Below, piece after piece: positions 25,847-34,962 of a stretch of 47,654 bases of DNA. The first letter of the stretch is position 1, and each line of letters starts with the position of its first letter. Where the stretch lies: assembly GCA_002898535.1 (NCBI GenBank), contig BEHN01000007.1, positions 68,946-116,599 of the forward strand, read 5' to 3'. Made by a program: the position numbers and the translations under genes. This DNA is from a bacterium HR11 (lineage in GTDB: Bacteria; Acidobacteriota; HRBIN11). Under the pieces are notes generated by a model that did no database searches, was not told where the DNA came from, and saw nothing but the letters and a program-made list of their open reading frames with translations.

Positions 25847-26258
25847 CAGAGCCGTTCGGTTCAGGAGAATGGCGTCAGAACAATCTTTCCCATCCCCCGG
25901 AAAGCATGATGTTTCAAGCATTTGGCAGATGGGCAGTCGGCAGGTGGGCAGGTGGGCAAGTGGGCAGATGGGCAGGTCGGCAGATGGGCAGATGGGCAGG
26001 TGGGCAGGTGGGCAGATGGGCAGGTCGGGAGACTGGCGCCTATCCCCGGCCCACCGGCCGTCATGCCGGTGGCTTCCGGAGAGAGCCCGCCGTCCTGCGG
26101 GCGTCATCCTCATTAAACCGCCCGTCCTGGCCGGGTCGATCCCCTCTGAACACCGCCAGGGATGGCGGTGTCATCCTTCACAAGCTTGAAAAATCGAGAT
26201 GGCCGGGCCACCGTTTTCCCGGATGGGAACCGCATTTCTCCCAACCGAACGGCTCTGC
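25846..26258. mobile_element. Complete TIR element, octamer array plus hairpin units (413 bp)
   Basis: The left end ACAGAGCCGTTCGGTTCAGG follows TA of the fabF stop codon. The right end CCCAACCGAACGGCTCTGC is followed by TA. Inside are a GGCAGATG/GGCAGGTG array (25926-26027) and then four hairpin units of about 34 bp (26055-26178) with stems such as CACCGGC/GCCGGTG and ACACCGCC/GGCGGTGT. The inner terminal-repeat border GCTTGAAAAATCG resembles the left TTTCAAGC. The right 230 bp closely match the element at 38423-38803. No open frame looks coding. Confidence 0.9.
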
Positions 26259-26454
26259 TAACCGACCCCTCCCGATTCCCGCCGCATCCCTCCTCCCGTG
26301 ACTGTTCCATTCTCGGTGGGGAAATCGGTCGAGTAAGCAGGACTGGAGTGGCTTCTTTCCGTGACTAGGCCCGGTCCGAGCCGCGGCCAGCTGGGATGAG
26401 TTTTTCCGCCCTTTCACCCACCAGTTTTGGAACAGTCACCTCCTCCCCCGGCTT

Positions 26455-26484
26455 TTGACAGGCAGAGGGTCGTCTCGGTAGAAT
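26455..26484 (+). promoter_or_regulatory. Sigma70-type promoter for the MltD-like gene
   Basis: TTGACA, 18 bp, then TAGAAT. This would start transcription near 26491 and leave a leader of about 185 nt before the start codon. The leader contains a possible CGTGATG...CATCACG pairing (26550-26625). I recognise no known riboswitch. Bases 26261-26454 contain no gene. Confidence 0.6.
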
Positions 26485-26674
26485 AGGGCCGTTTTCAGGG
26501 GGCCGGGCTTGGGTCACGCGCCACGGCTTTCCGGCCGAATTGATGTAGGCTTCGTGATGACGTGGTAAACCATCGTTTTGGGCCGGTTGGGGCGCGCGCG
26601 GGCCCCTGGCCTGATTTCATCACGTCGTCGCGGTGGCACCGAGATCCGCCCTTTCAGATCCATGGGGGCTGAGG

Positions 26675-28525
26675 ATGATGCGAGGGCCCAGGTCGCATCA
26701 CTGGGTATGGGCATGGGGTGCTTTGCTTTTGGGGTGGGGTCTCGCCGGGTGCGGCGTCCATCGACCGACGGCGTCCAAGCCTCCGGCGAGTCCGACCGTC
26801 TCGTCCCGTTCGACGCCGGCCCCGAATCCAGGGCAGGGCGACGTCTTGCGGGAAGCCCGCCAGCGCTTTCAAGAAGCCCGGCAGGCCGTCCAGGACGAGC
26901 GTTACGACCAGGCCAAACTGGCCTTTGACGAGGCGGCCGTCCTCCTCCTCCAGGTCCCGCCCGACTCGCCCCTGTACGCCCAGGCGCAAGCCCTCCTGGA
27001 AGAGATCATGCACATGACCGTCGAACTCGAACAGGGCCTGCAGGCGCAGGGGATCGCCCTGGGCGAATCTTACGAACCGGCCATCATCGACCAAGTCAAG
27101 GACATCCACGTCTTCGTCTCCAAGGAAGAGGTCGACGTCGTCCGGACGTGGCTCGGTCAGGCGGCCGTCCAGTTCGACCTGCCCCTTCGACTGGACGCTA
27201 CGGCCGTCCAGGCCGTGACCGAGATGATCAAGGCCTTCCAGACGGTGCGGCGGTCGGAATTCGAGCGGGGCCTTCAGCGAATGCCCCTCCTGCTGGAGTT
27301 CTATCGACAGCAGTTTGCCCAGGCCGGCCTTCCCCAGGACCTGGCCTATCTGGCCCTGATCGAGAGTGGGTTCAACCCCTTTGCCCGCTCGCGGGCGGGG
27401 GCCAAGGGCGTCTGGCAATTTATCGCGGGCACGGCTCGGCGGTACGGGCTCCGGGTCAACTGGTGGCTGGACGAACGTTCGGACATCGTCCGGAGCGGGG
27501 AGGCGGCCATCGCTTACTTGAAGGACCTCTATCAAATGTTTGGGGACTGGTGGCTGGCCCTGGCGGCTTACAACGTGGGGGAGCGCCGCATCGCCTGGGC
27601 CGTCGAGCGGGCGGGCGTCCGGGACTTCTGGGCCATTCGCCGGATGGGCCTGATTCCAGCCGAGACGCGAAACTACGTGCCGGCCTTCATCGCCGCTCTG
27701 ATCATTGCAAAGCATCCGGACCGCTTCGGCTTTGAAGTCCCCTCGGCACCGCCCCTGGCCTGGGAGGAAGTCCCGGCCCGGGGCGGGGTCCGTCTGGCCA
27801 CGGTCGCCCAAGCGGCCGGGATTCCTTACGATCCCCTGCGGTTTTTGAACGCCAGCCTGCGTCGGGAGTACATCCCGGCCGGTGTCACCCATGTCTTGCG
27901 GGTCCCAAAGGACGTCGGGGCCCGACTGGTCCAAGTCCTGGAGCGGATCCCTCGGACGACAGTCGAGAATGTCCTCGTCTATCGGGTCCGGCGGCGCGAC
28001 ACCCTCCATCGGGTCGCCCGACGCTTTGGGGTCTCGGTCGAGCGACTGGCCGAATGGAACGGACTTTCGGCGACCGATGCCCGCCTGCGGCCAGGTCAGG
28101 TTCTTCGGATTCCACGGGGTCCCGATAGACCCGACGTTTGGGGTCAGCCCCTGGCCTTCAGGACGTCGACGACGACGTATCGGGTCCGACCCGGTGACAC
28201 GCTGTACCGCATTGCCCAGCGGCTGGGCGTGTCGGTCGAAGTCCTCCGCCGGATGAATCCAGAGGTGTCGCCCCACCGCTTGAGTGTCGGTCAGGTCCTG
28301 CGGGTCCCGGCCTCTTCAGCGACCCTGGGGTCCGAGGGGGTCGAAGGGTCGGTCGTTCACCGGGTTCGGCGTGGAGAGACGCTCTTTCGCATCGCCCGCC
28401 TCTATGGGGTCCCCCTGGAGCGACTCCTGGAGTATAATGGCCTGTCGGCGGACGCCCCAATTCGACCGGGGGACGTCCTGAAAATCCCCCCCAAGGAGGG
28501 CTACGATGCAAATTCGGGAACGTGA
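26675..28525 (+). CDS. MltD-like lytic transglycosylase lipoprotein with LysM repeats
   Basis: A cell-wall enzyme that cleaves the MurNAc-GlcNAc bond of peptidoglycan with anhydro-sugar formation. From the ATG at 26675 (GAGG upstream) the 616-aa product has a lipoprotein signal with lipobox LAGC ([17 protein letters not shown]). The SLT domain has [19 protein letters not shown] with the catalytic Glu, [14 protein letters not shown] and [13 protein letters not shown]. Three C-terminal LysM domains follow: [40 protein letters not shown] and [21 protein letters not shown] helical segment of about 150 residues precedes the SLT domain. The gene overlaps the STAS protein gene by 20 bp, so the two are translationally coupled. 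Confidence 0.93.
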   Translation: MMRGPRSHHWVWAWGALLLGWGLAGCGVHRPTASKPPASPTVSSRSTPAPNPGQGDVLREARQRFQEARQAVQDERYDQAKLAFDEAAVLLLQVPPDSPLYAQAQALLEEIMHMTVELEQGLQAQGIALGESYEPAIIDQVKDIHVFVSKEEVDVVRTWLGQAAVQFDLPLRLDATAVQAVTEMIKAFQTVRRSEFERGLQRMPLLLEFYRQQFAQAGLPQDLAYLALIESGFNPFARSRAGAKGVWQFIAGTARRYGLRVNWWLDERSDIVRSGEAAIAYLKDLYQMFGDWWLALAAYNVGERRIAWAVERAGVRDFWAIRRMGLIPAETRNYVPAFIAALIIAKHPDRFGFEVPSAPPLAWEEVPARGGVRLATVAQAAGIPYDPLRFLNASLRREYIPAGVTHVLRVPKDVGARLVQVLERIPRTTVENVLVYRVRRRDTLHRVARRFGVSVERLAEWNGLSATDARLRPGQVLRIPRGPDRPDVWGQPLAFRTSTTTYRVRPGDTLYRIAQRLGVSVEVLRRMNPEVSPHRLSVGQVLRVPASSATLGSEGVEGSVVHRVRRGETLFRIARLYGVPLERLLEYNGLSADAPIRPGDVLKIPPKEGYDANSGT

Positions 28526-28847
28526 GGTCGGAGACGTGACGGTCCTGGACGTCTCCGGCAAGATTACGATCGGCGAGGGTGATGTCCAACTGCGGAACAA
28601 AATCCACGAACTCTTCGAGCGGGGTCGGCGGAAGATCCTCTTGAACTTGGGGGAGGTATCTTACATGGACAGTGCCGGGATCGGCGAGCTGGTCGCCGCC
28701 TACACGGCGGCCCGCAATCGGGGCTGTGATCTGAAACTCCTGAACCTGACCAAGAAGGTCCAAGACCTCCTGACCATCACGCACCTGATGACGGTCTTCG
28801 AGGTTTATAAAGACGAAGCCGAGGCCCTGAAGAGCTTCTCCCAGTAA
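28506..28847 (+). CDS. STAS-domain anti-sigma factor antagonist
   Basis: A 113-aa single STAS domain protein like SpoIIAA/RsbV. Members bind an anti-sigma kinase and are switched by serine phosphorylation. The target Ser is in [15 protein letters not shown]. The rest ([37 protein letters not shown]) fits the family. It overlaps the end of the MltD-like gene and has AAGGAGG before its ATG, which suggests coupling. No kinase, phosphatase or sigma factor lies in the window, so the partner is unknown. Such proteins in two-membrane bacteria also take part in stress responses and Mla-type lipid transport. A link to envelope upkeep would fit its upstream neighbour. Confidence 0.92.
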   Translation: MQIREREVGDVTVLDVSGKITIGEGDVQLRNKIHELFERGRRKILLNLGEVSYMDSAGIGELVAAYTAARNRGCDLKLLNLTKKVQDLLTITHLMTVFEVYKDEAEALKSFSQ

Positions 28848-28856
28848 TTCGCCCGT

Positions 28857-28867
28857 GGGGGGGGGGG
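28857..28867. repeat. Run of 11 G between the STAS gene and an unknown gene
   Basis: A homopolymer in the 77-bp gap before the next gene's start. Such tracts are prone to slippage and could change the spacing of upstream signals. A 12-C tract at 18730-18741 is the only comparable one in the window. Confidence 0.6.
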
Positions 28868-28924
28868 CCTGGGTGTCGAATGAAACCGTGGTAGGGTGGG
28901 GGTGGACCTATCGTCGGACGAACC

Positions 28925-30262
28925 GTGACGACAGACTGGCATGCATGGCTTCAACAGCGGGCCGAAGTCGCCCGGGAGTGGTCTCACGCCTTCTGTATGT
29001 GGTTCCGCGCCAGTCTGGCTTATTTCGTCCTCCACTATCACCCCAGCCGGGAAGACGCCTCGACGCCCCTGAACCTCAAGAATTTTGTCCCTGAGGTCCA
29101 GGTCTTCGCCCACGGGATGGCGGCCCTCCTTCAATCGACCGCCCATTTGGTCTCCGTCGAGTCGGTCGAACGCTATCAATTCCGGGAGTACCTCCGGAGC
29201 CTCTTGCAGGACGAGGCCGGTTGGTTTTTACTCCAGCCCTGGCCGACGGTCAGCCAGACGCCGGACGAGCAGATGCTTCAGTTCATGGATACTGTCGGTC
29301 AATTTCGCACGTTGGCCTTTCACATGGGACAAGCCCCCTGGGTCGCCTATCCGGCCTTTGTCGTCATGGGTCGGATTTTCCGCCAACACGTGCTGAGTAC
29401 GCCGATTGCGGCCTGGCTGGTTCAGCGGTCCCTGATCCCCGGCGTCGATGAGATCCCCCATGCGGAGGTCCGCTACCTGTGCCGGTATCAATTGCCGCCC
29501 GCCGTCCGGCCGGTCGTCGCCTGGGTCGTGGCCAAGCTGTATCAGTGGCTGGCCTACCTGGAGATGTTCCCGCCCCTATCCGAGGACATCGGTATCCTTC
29601 GGCGGAATTACATGGTTTTCATCCTCTTGAATGCCGAGGTCCAGCGGCTCAAACGGCGGTGGGACCGCTTCTTGGTCCAGGTCCATCCGTGGCCGTCGGA
29701 TTGGGTCGAAGCCCTGGAGGGTACGCTTTTCGCCCTCCAGATGGAGATGAAGAAGGTCATCCACCGGGAGATGCTGGGGTTCCTGGAGGTCCAACGGTCG
29801 GCTGGCCTCTACATGCGATTGGAAAACAGTCAAGGCATCCTGCGGAACGCCTTCCAACAGGCGATCCTGTCCCTCCTCCAGACGGCCGACCCCTCTCTCT
29901 CGGGGACCGTCCTGTTTCCCAACTATCGGACGAAGTTGGAACAGTCGCTCCGCCTGCGGGAGGACCTCTGGTCCCTCCGTCAGCTCGTACGGGACATCTG
30001 GCGGAACCACGCCTGGGACCGGTGGAGCGAGCTGGTCTCAGAGTTCCGTCGGTTCCGTAACACGACGATGCATTTCTTGATGTACCGGGACTGGACCCAC
30101 TTTGATGAGTTCTACCGGCAGGTCCAGCGGGTCCGCACGCCCGCCGCCCGGACGGCCTTACTGGACCAGCTGAATGCCTTCCTGGGTGCCCTCCTGAAAG
30201 AGGTCAATAAGCGGGACGTCCTCCAGGGCTACCCCTTCCCCTACAAGATCGAGGACGAGTGA
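28925..30262 (+). CDS. Unknown 445-aa helical protein
   Basis: I do not recognise this protein. It starts with GTG (MTTDWHAWLQQRAEVAREW) and has no clear ribosome site. It is Trp- and aromatic-rich and mostly helical, with several amphipathic stretches (PVVAWVVAKLYQWLAYLEMF, FRQHVLSTPIAAWLV) but no clear membrane-spanning segment or signal peptide. Length and codon use resemble real genes, and no alternate frame has similar features. It follows the STAS protein gene by 77 bp with an 11-G tract between. It could belong to a soluble complex with its upstream neighbours, but I have no evidence of function. Confidence 0.75.
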   Translation: MTTDWHAWLQQRAEVAREWSHAFCMWFRASLAYFVLHYHPSREDASTPLNLKNFVPEVQVFAHGMAALLQSTAHLVSVESVERYQFREYLRSLLQDEAGWFLLQPWPTVSQTPDEQMLQFMDTVGQFRTLAFHMGQAPWVAYPAFVVMGRIFRQHVLSTPIAAWLVQRSLIPGVDEIPHAEVRYLCRYQLPPAVRPVVAWVVAKLYQWLAYLEMFPPLSEDIGILRRNYMVFILLNAEVQRLKRRWDRFLVQVHPWPSDWVEALEGTLFALQMEMKKVIHREMLGFLEVQRSAGLYMRLENSQGILRNAFQQAILSLLQTADPSLSGTVLFPNYRTKLEQSLRLREDLWSLRQLVRDIWRNHAWDRWSELVSEFRRFRNTTMHFLMYRDWTHFDEFYRQVQRVRTPAARTALLDQLNAFLGALLKEVNKRDVLQGYPFPYKIEDE

Positions 30263-30278
30263 GGCGCGCCCCCTCATG

Positions 30279-30306
30279 CGGGCAGTAAGGCAATAAGGCC
30301 ATACGG
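30279..30306. repeat. GGCAATAA octamer array (family I)
   Basis: Units GGGCAGTA, AGGCAATA, AGGCCATA, ending six bases before the TA flank of the neighbouring TIR element. A matching GGCAATAGGG lies beyond the other side of that element, at the glycosyltransferase stop codon (30588-30602). Confidence 0.6.
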
Positions 30307-30314
30307 TAGTGATA

Positions 30315-30574
30315 GCAGAGCCGTTCGGTTCGTGAGAATGGCGTCGGCACAACCTTTCCCAACGCCCGGGAAGCACGGTTTTTCAAGCATCCGGCAGATG
30401 GGCAGGTCGGCAGATAGGCAGATAGAAGCCGGGTGGGCAAGGATCAGCCCCAGGGCTTTTGGGACCATCTGCCCATCTGCCGAACTGCCTATCTGCCAAA
30501 GCTTGAAAACCGTCCTTCCCGAAGGGTCGAAAAAGCCGAATCCATGCGGGTTTTCACCAACCGAACGGCTCTGC
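30315..30574. mobile_element. Complete TIR element (260 bp), sister of 20554-20809
   Basis: Perfectly delimited: TA at 30313-30314 and 30575-30576, GCAGAGCCGTTCGGTTCGTG at the left and ACCGAACGGCTCTGC at the right. Octamer arms GGCAGATG/GGCAGATA and CATCTGCC face each other across a centre containing GGGGCTGA-type sequence. It is the reverse complement of the copy at 20554-20809 with few changes. No coding capacity. Confidence 0.92.
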
Positions 30575-30587
30575 TATGAGACTGGTT

Positions 30588-31787
30588 CTACCCTATTGCC
30601 TTAGCGCCTTCCCGCCGCGCGGCCACCTCAACGATGCGGGCCGTCTTTTCCAAGTAGGCGGCATAGCTGTAGCGGGCCCGAAAGTACTCGACGGCCCGCC
30701 GAGCCCGGCGCTCGACCTCGTCTGGATGGCCGAGGGCATACCGCAAGCCGGCCAGGAGCCCTTCGGCCGACGGCTCGACGAGGAGGGCGACCTCGTCGGT
30801 CAGGACCTGTGTGTGGGTCGGATGACGAGTCGCCAGGATCGGCCGCCCGGCGGCGAGATAGCTGTAAATCTTCAGGGGCGTATTCGTCCCGGCCCGCCGG
30901 GGCGACACCAAGAGGTCAGCGGCCTTCTGCAGGGCGGCGGCCTCCTGGGGACTCATCCGAGGTAAGAGCCGAACACAGTCCTCTAAATCCAAGGCTCGCA
31001 AACGATCCGCCCATTCCGCATACCGCTCGGGTTCGACGCCCGCCAGGACCCATCGGACGGCCGAGCCGTCGGAGTCAGCCTTCCAACGGGCGATGGCTTC
31101 CAGGAGCATGTCCAGACCCTGATAGGGCTCGAAAGTCCCGATATAGGCGACCAGATAGTGGCCGTCGGGATTCACGGCCTGGCGGACCCGGCGGACCTCA
31201 TCGTCGGAGACTTGCTCGATGAATTCGGCGACGCCGACGTTTTCGATGACTTCGTAGGGTAAGTCCGGTCGCAGGCGGCGGACGACATGCGCCAGCTCAT
31301 CGCAGATGGCAATGAGCGCACGCGTGTGGCGAATCGCCCACCGTTCGAATCCCCGCCAGACCCAGGCGGCGACTCGGGCCAGGGGGACACCGAAGTTGTG
31401 CATCTGCTGACTCAGCAGGGAGTGCATGTCGTACAGATGGGGCAGGCCATACCGTTTCTGCCACCACGCGCCGATGAGGGAGGCTTCCTCGTGGGTGTGG
31501 ACGACGTCGTAGCGTTCAGACCGGAGGAGGCGCCGGGCGGTTTGATACAAGCTGAGGTCCAGCCAGATCTTGCGCAGGGACGGCCCGATGGGAACACTGC
31601 GCACGCCGGGCGGTCGGGCACAGCGCACGATCCGCACGCCCGGCAGGGCGACGTCCTCCCCAAAGGGGTACGTGACGAGGTCGACCTGATGGCCCAGGTC
31701 GCTGAGGGCCTTCAGCCGGTGAAGGACCGAAAAGGGCGTCCCCCGGGGCGTGAAGAACGGCTCCGGGGCCAACATCAGGATCCGCAT
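30588..31787 (-). CDS. Glycosyltransferase family 4 (GT-B) protein
   Basis: A 399-aa GT-B glycosyltransferase, likely of CAZy GT4. Features are the N-terminal MRILMLAPEPFFTPRGTPFS donor/acceptor domain, VHTHEEASLIGAW, the hinge region VAYIGTFEPYQGLDMLLEAI and the GT4 sugar-nucleotide motif region ADLLVSPRRAGTNTPLKIYSY with TPLKIYSYLAAGRPIL. It probably adds a hexose to an envelope glycan or lipid. The substrate is unknown. GAAGG lies close before the ATG. The last codons (AKAIG, then TAG) fall in GGCAATAGGG, like the octamer array beyond the adjacent element. Confidence 0.9.
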   Translation of the reverse strand: MRILMLAPEPFFTPRGTPFSVLHRLKALSDLGHQVDLVTYPFGEDVALPGVRIVRCARPPGVRSVPIGPSLRKIWLDLSLYQTARRLLRSERYDVVHTHEEASLIGAWWQKRYGLPHLYDMHSLLSQQMHNFGVPLARVAAWVWRGFERWAIRHTRALIAICDELAHVVRRLRPDLPYEVIENVGVAEFIEQVSDDEVRRVRQAVNPDGHYLVAYIGTFEPYQGLDMLLEAIARWKADSDGSAVRWVLAGVEPERYAEWADRLRALDLEDCVRLLPRMSPQEAAALQKAADLLVSPRRAGTNTPLKIYSYLAAGRPILATRHPTHTQVLTDEVALLVEPSAEGLLAGLRYALGHPDEVERRARRAVEYFRARYSYAAYLEKTARIVEVAARREGAKAIG

Positions 31788-31807
31788 CGGCGCCTTCCCG
31801 AGACTCA

Positions 31808-32045
31808 GCAGAACCGTTCGGTTCGTGAGAATGGCATCGGGACCACCTTTCCCATCCCCAGTGACGAAGTGACGAGCCAGGGTGATGGATGGTTCATAGC
31901 CGCTATGGGCTCATAGCTTATGGCTCATAGCCGCATTGGCTCATAGCTCGTGGCTCATGGCTCATAGTCCCATGAGCCATCAGCTATAAGCCATGAGCCA
32001 ATAAAGCCGAATCCCTGCGGGTTTTCACGAACCGAACGGCTCTGT
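31808..32045. mobile_element. Complete TIR element with TCATAGC heptamer core (238 bp)
   Basis: The ends are GCAGAACCGTTCGGTTCGTG (left) and ACCGAACGGCTCTGT (right), here flanked by CA on both sides in place of TA. The interior is a different family from the GGCAGATG copies: heptamers TCATAGC, TTATGGC, TCATAGC, TCGTGGC, TCATGGC with a CATGAGC/CATGAGCC reverse arm (31892-32007). So the same ends can carry unrelated arrays. Confidence 0.85.
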
Positions 32046-32071
32046 CAGATTACCAAAAACCGCCGCCGCTG

Positions 32072-33472
32072 TCATCGCCCGACGGCCGCCAGGCATTGCT
32101 CGACGGCCCGGTGGTATCGGGCCGGGTCGGGATTCAGGGGGTCGTAGTCCAGGTGGATTCCCTGGCGTTCGAGGGTCTGGGCAATGTCGAACCGGTATCG
32201 GGCCGTCGCCAGGTCCGCATCGTCCAGGAGCCGACAGAGGGTCGGGAGACCCTCGGGATGACCCCAGTCAGTCATCAGGCGGGCCCAGAAGTAGCGGTCG
32301 ACCCAGGCCGTCGGTGCATGTTTCAGCTCAGCCGGCAGGGTCGCCGGCGGCCGAGGCCACTGACGCTGGATCTCCCGCAGGAAGTCTGCCTTTTCGGCGG
32401 GGTCCGAAGTCCGGAGGAGGCGTTCGTAAAGGTCTACCAGCCACTGGCTCTCTGTCTCGGCGTCCCGAAAGGCCCGGCGATTCGTCGTCTGTGCCTTTGC
32501 CGGGGGCCCTTCTGCCGTCTCGACGGGTTCGTGAACGTGCACCGTGGGCCGGGCCGCTGGGACCCCCGATTGGACTTGCAAGATCAGGATACCGAGGGCG
32601 ACGAGGAGGGCCGCCGCCACGCCGCCCAGGGCCAAGCGTCGCCGCCATGCCGAGGCGGCCGTAGCCCACGGACGGACGAGGTGGGCCGCCAGTAAAGCCG
32701 CTCCAAAGGTCACGGCGACCATCGGCCCGCTGGGGGCGTCGTAGGCCCACGAGGCCAGCAGGCCGACGACCGTGATGAAGGTCCCCAGGCCATAAGCCGT
32801 CAGCAGGCGGGGCAGGAAACCGTCCAAGAACAGGGCCGAGATGACGGCTGGGATGACCAAAAAGCAGAAGACCAGCAGGACGCCGGCGACCCGGACGGAG
32901 AAGATGACGACGATCCCAAAGGTCACGTAGAACACGAAGTCCCACCATCGAACCCGCACGCCCGCCGCCCGGGCGGCCTCGTAGTCCTGGGAGATCTGCC
33001 AGAACCGGCGGAACAGCAGGGCATGGACCAGGCCGATGACCCCGTATACGGCCGCATCCAGGGCCACGTCGCGGGGACGGACCCACAGAATAATGCCTTC
33101 CAGCATCTCCTTGACGTATTCCGAGCCCTCGGGGGCCCAGTTCGCTAAGAGGATGCTGGCCGCTGTGGCCACGGCGTACACGATCCCGATGTAGGCCTCC
33201 TGAGGGACCCGCTGTTCCCGGTGTCGTGTCCAGGCCAACACGAAGGCGCCCAGGACGACGGCCCCCAGCGATAGGGCATAGCCCACGGGCGAGTTCGGCG
33301 TGCGGTGGAAAAACACGGCCATCATCCCGCCGAGGGCCGCAATCTGGGCCATCGCCAAGTCGACAAAGATGATGCCCCGTTCGATCACGTGGATCCCAAA
33401 GTAGGCATGGATGCCGATCAGGACCAGACACGCCAGGAAGGGCGTGCTCATGAACTCCAGGACCTGCGCCAT
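32072..33472 (-). CDS. Metal (Zn/Mn) ABC transporter permease with long C-terminal extension
   Basis: An ABC-3 family permease (ZnuB/MntB type) that would move zinc or manganese across the inner membrane. Residues 1-300 hold about eight or nine membrane segments with the typical IFVDLAMAQIAALGGMMAVF and RVAGVLLVFCFLVIPAVISA blocks. After the last helix (LALGGVAAALLVALGILIL) there is an unusual soluble tail of about 150 residues (HVHEPVE..., then helical LVDLYERLLRTSDPAEKADF to VEQCLAAVGR) that ordinary ZnuB lacks. GGGAGGTAGCG precedes the ATG. The binding protein is upstream in the same direction and no ATPase gene is nearby. Confidence 0.9.
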   Translation of the reverse strand: MAQVLEFMSTPFLACLVLIGIHAYFGIHVIERGIIFVDLAMAQIAALGGMMAVFFHRTPNSPVGYALSLGAVVLGAFVLAWTRHREQRVPQEAYIGIVYAVATAASILLANWAPEGSEYVKEMLEGIILWVRPRDVALDAAVYGVIGLVHALLFRRFWQISQDYEAARAAGVRVRWWDFVFYVTFGIVVIFSVRVAGVLLVFCFLVIPAVISALFLDGFLPRLLTAYGLGTFITVVGLLASWAYDAPSGPMVAVTFGAALLAAHLVRPWATAASAWRRRLALGGVAAALLVALGILILQVQSGVPAARPTVHVHEPVETAEGPPAKAQTTNRRAFRDAETESQWLVDLYERLLRTSDPAEKADFLREIQRQWPRPPATLPAELKHAPTAWVDRYFWARLMTDWGHPEGLPTLCRLLDDADLATARYRFDIAQTLERQGIHLDYDPLNPDPARYHRAVEQCLAAVGR

Positions 33473-33479
33473 CGCTACC

Positions 33480-33552
33480 TCCCGGGAATTCGGGAGTCCG
33501 GCCGTTCAGGAATTCGGGAATCCGGGATTCGGGAATTCGGGAGTTCGGGAAT
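33480..33552. repeat. CCCGAATT octamer array (family C) before the permease gene
   Basis: Minus-strand units CCCGAACT, CCCGAATT, CCCGAATC, CCGGATTC, CCGAATTC run to within a few bases of the GGGAGGT ribosome site. The gap 33553-33725 holds part of a 34-bp-type hairpin (CATGCCGGTGGC near 33593), other short GC-rich repeats and no gene. Confidence 0.75.
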
Positions 33553-33725
33553 GAGGGCGTCCGACCCGAATCTCCTGAAGCACTCATCATCATGCCGGTG
33601 GCCTGAGCCGCGGTGCACTTCATCACGGCGTCTGGACTCAGCGCTTCCGGGAAAGGCGCCGGACGCCCCGGGGCTTGCTACTTCGCTCAGGACCGGCGGC
33701 ACCCCGAGGGGTCACCATCGCCCGT

Positions 33726-34916
33726 CTATCCCCAGACGGCCGAACTCCCGAACGGCCGGATAGCTCCGGCCCCCGCTCTAACGAGCGGGGCTGGGATGAA
33801 AATAGTCGACCGGCCCGACCTCCCGAACTCCCGAATGGCCGGACTCCCGGATTCCCGGATCCCCGGATTCCCGGCCCGTTGGAAGGCCTCGGCGATGGAC
33901 CGGACCCAAAAGTCCACGACGTCCCAGTATGTCGGGAACTGGGCCGTCACGCCCATCGGGATGACAACCGGCACGGCCCCGGCCCGCTCGGCGACGGTCC
34001 GGACCTTCTCCTGGTCAAAATAAACGGCGGCGATGAGGACCCGGACGTTCTCCTTCTGCATCCGCTCGATGACCTGTGCGACGTGTTGGGGCGACGGCGG
34101 AATGCCCGGCTTCGGCTCGATGTAATCGACGATCTGCTGACCGAAGAGGGTCGCAAAGTAGATCCAGTCCTTGTGGTAGCACACGACCTTCCGGTCCCGG
34201 AAGACCAAGCCTGCTTTGAGCCAACCGCCCAAGCGGTCGATGAGAGGCTGTCCCTGATACGTCTTGGACCGCAAGAAAGAGATAAGCTGGCCACTTTCCA
34301 CGAGCCGGTCCAGGAGGTCGCCCCCGAACATCTGGACGAGGGCGTCGCCGAAGAGACGGCGGTCGACCTCGTCCTTGAAGTGCTGGAGGTTGTGCTCGTA
34401 AATGTCCCGGTGGGCCGGGTCGACCCGGATGAGGCCCGCCGCGATATTGGCGGCGACCCGCTTCATCAGCCAGGGGCTCGTGTAGATGTGGGGATTCCCG
34501 TAGACGTGAATGTCGCCCTCGGCCCGGGAAGCCATCGCCGGGACCTCCAGGAGTCGGATCCCCGCCGAGGCCGAGACGTAACCAGGACTGCCCGGCATGA
34601 TGCGGGCGTTGCCGGCCTTCGCCAGGAGGGCCGGCTCCCAGAGCTCCAGGTCGAGGCCTGTCGAGATAAAGAGGTCCGCATTCTGGACGAGAACGGCGTA
34701 GCTCGGCTTGGGCTTCACGAAGTGGGGGTCCTCGGTCCCGTCGGCGATGGAGACGACCTCCACGTAAGGCCCCCCGATGAGCTGGGCCACAAACCCATAG
34801 TTCGTCAGCGTGGCGACGACCCGGACTTTTTTCGGCTGAGCCGTCCCCGGAGGGCCTTGGGCCCAAACGATGCAGACCAAGATCCCGATCACTCCGATCC
34901 GTCTAAGACGCCGCAT
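33726..34916 (-). CDS. Metal ABC transporter substrate-binding protein (ZnuA/TroA-like)
   Basis: The periplasmic zinc/manganese-binding component. From the ATG at 34916 (GGAGGTGGCT upstream) the 396-aa product has a signal peptide (MRRLRRIGVIGILVCIVWAQ) and the cluster A-I fold: VVATLTNYGFVAQLIGG, DPHFVKPKPSYAVLVQNADL, GNPHIYTSPWLMKRVAANIA, VVCYHKDWIYFATLFG, PPSPQHVAQVIERMQKENV. Metal-ligand His are in DPHFV, NPHIY and CYHKDW. There is no His-rich loop as in high-affinity ZnuA. After SIAEAFQRA, where family members end, a tail of about 48 residues (GNPGIRESGSPAIREFGRSG and onward) is encoded by CCCGAATT arrays and a repeat hairpin. It is probably a recent non-native extension. Confidence 0.9.
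   Translation of the reverse strand: MRRLRRIGVIGILVCIVWAQGPPGTAQPKKVRVVATLTNYGFVAQLIGGPYVEVVSIADGTEDPHFVKPKPSYAVLVQNADLFISTGLDLELWEPALLAKAGNARIMPGSPGYVSASAGIRLLEVPAMASRAEGDIHVYGNPHIYTSPWLMKRVAANIAAGLIRVDPAHRDIYEHNLQHFKDEVDRRLFGDALVQMFGGDLLDRLVESGQLISFLRSKTYQGQPLIDRLGGWLKAGLVFRDRKVVCYHKDWIYFATLFGQQIVDYIEPKPGIPPSPQHVAQVIERMQKENVRVLIAAVYFDQEKVRTVAERAGAVPVVIPMGVTAQFPTYWDVVDFWVRSIAEAFQRAGNPGIRESGSPAIREFGRSGRSTIFIPAPLVRAGAGAIRPFGSSAVWG
33738..33875. repeat. CCCGAACT octamer arrays within the metal-binding protein frame
   Basis: Two array stretches, one near 33738-33756 and one near 33817-33868 (CCCGAACT, CCCGAATG, GCCGGACT, CCCGGATT, CCCGGATC), flank the hairpin at 33771-33790. They keep an open frame on the minus strand because units of 8 bp shift through all phases without stops. 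Confidence 0.7.
33771..33790. repeat. CCCCGCTC-TAAC-GAGCGGGG hairpin, copy 1
   Basis: An 8-bp perfect hairpin with TAAC loop and GCT after it. It recurs at 44943-44962 (loop TGGC) and 46165-46184 (loop TAAC). In this copy it lies inside the repeat-encoded tail of the metal-binding protein. Confidence 0.75.
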
Positions 34917-34962
34917 AGCCACCTCCATCCCGAGCAGATCCGCAGTGGGCTGGGTCTGTTCG

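Noticed and set aside
25861-26064. Open frames with LPTCPSAHLPICPSA-like repeats
   Set aside because: They are translations of the octamer arrays on either strand, with no ribosome site. They appear because 8-bp units rarely create stops.
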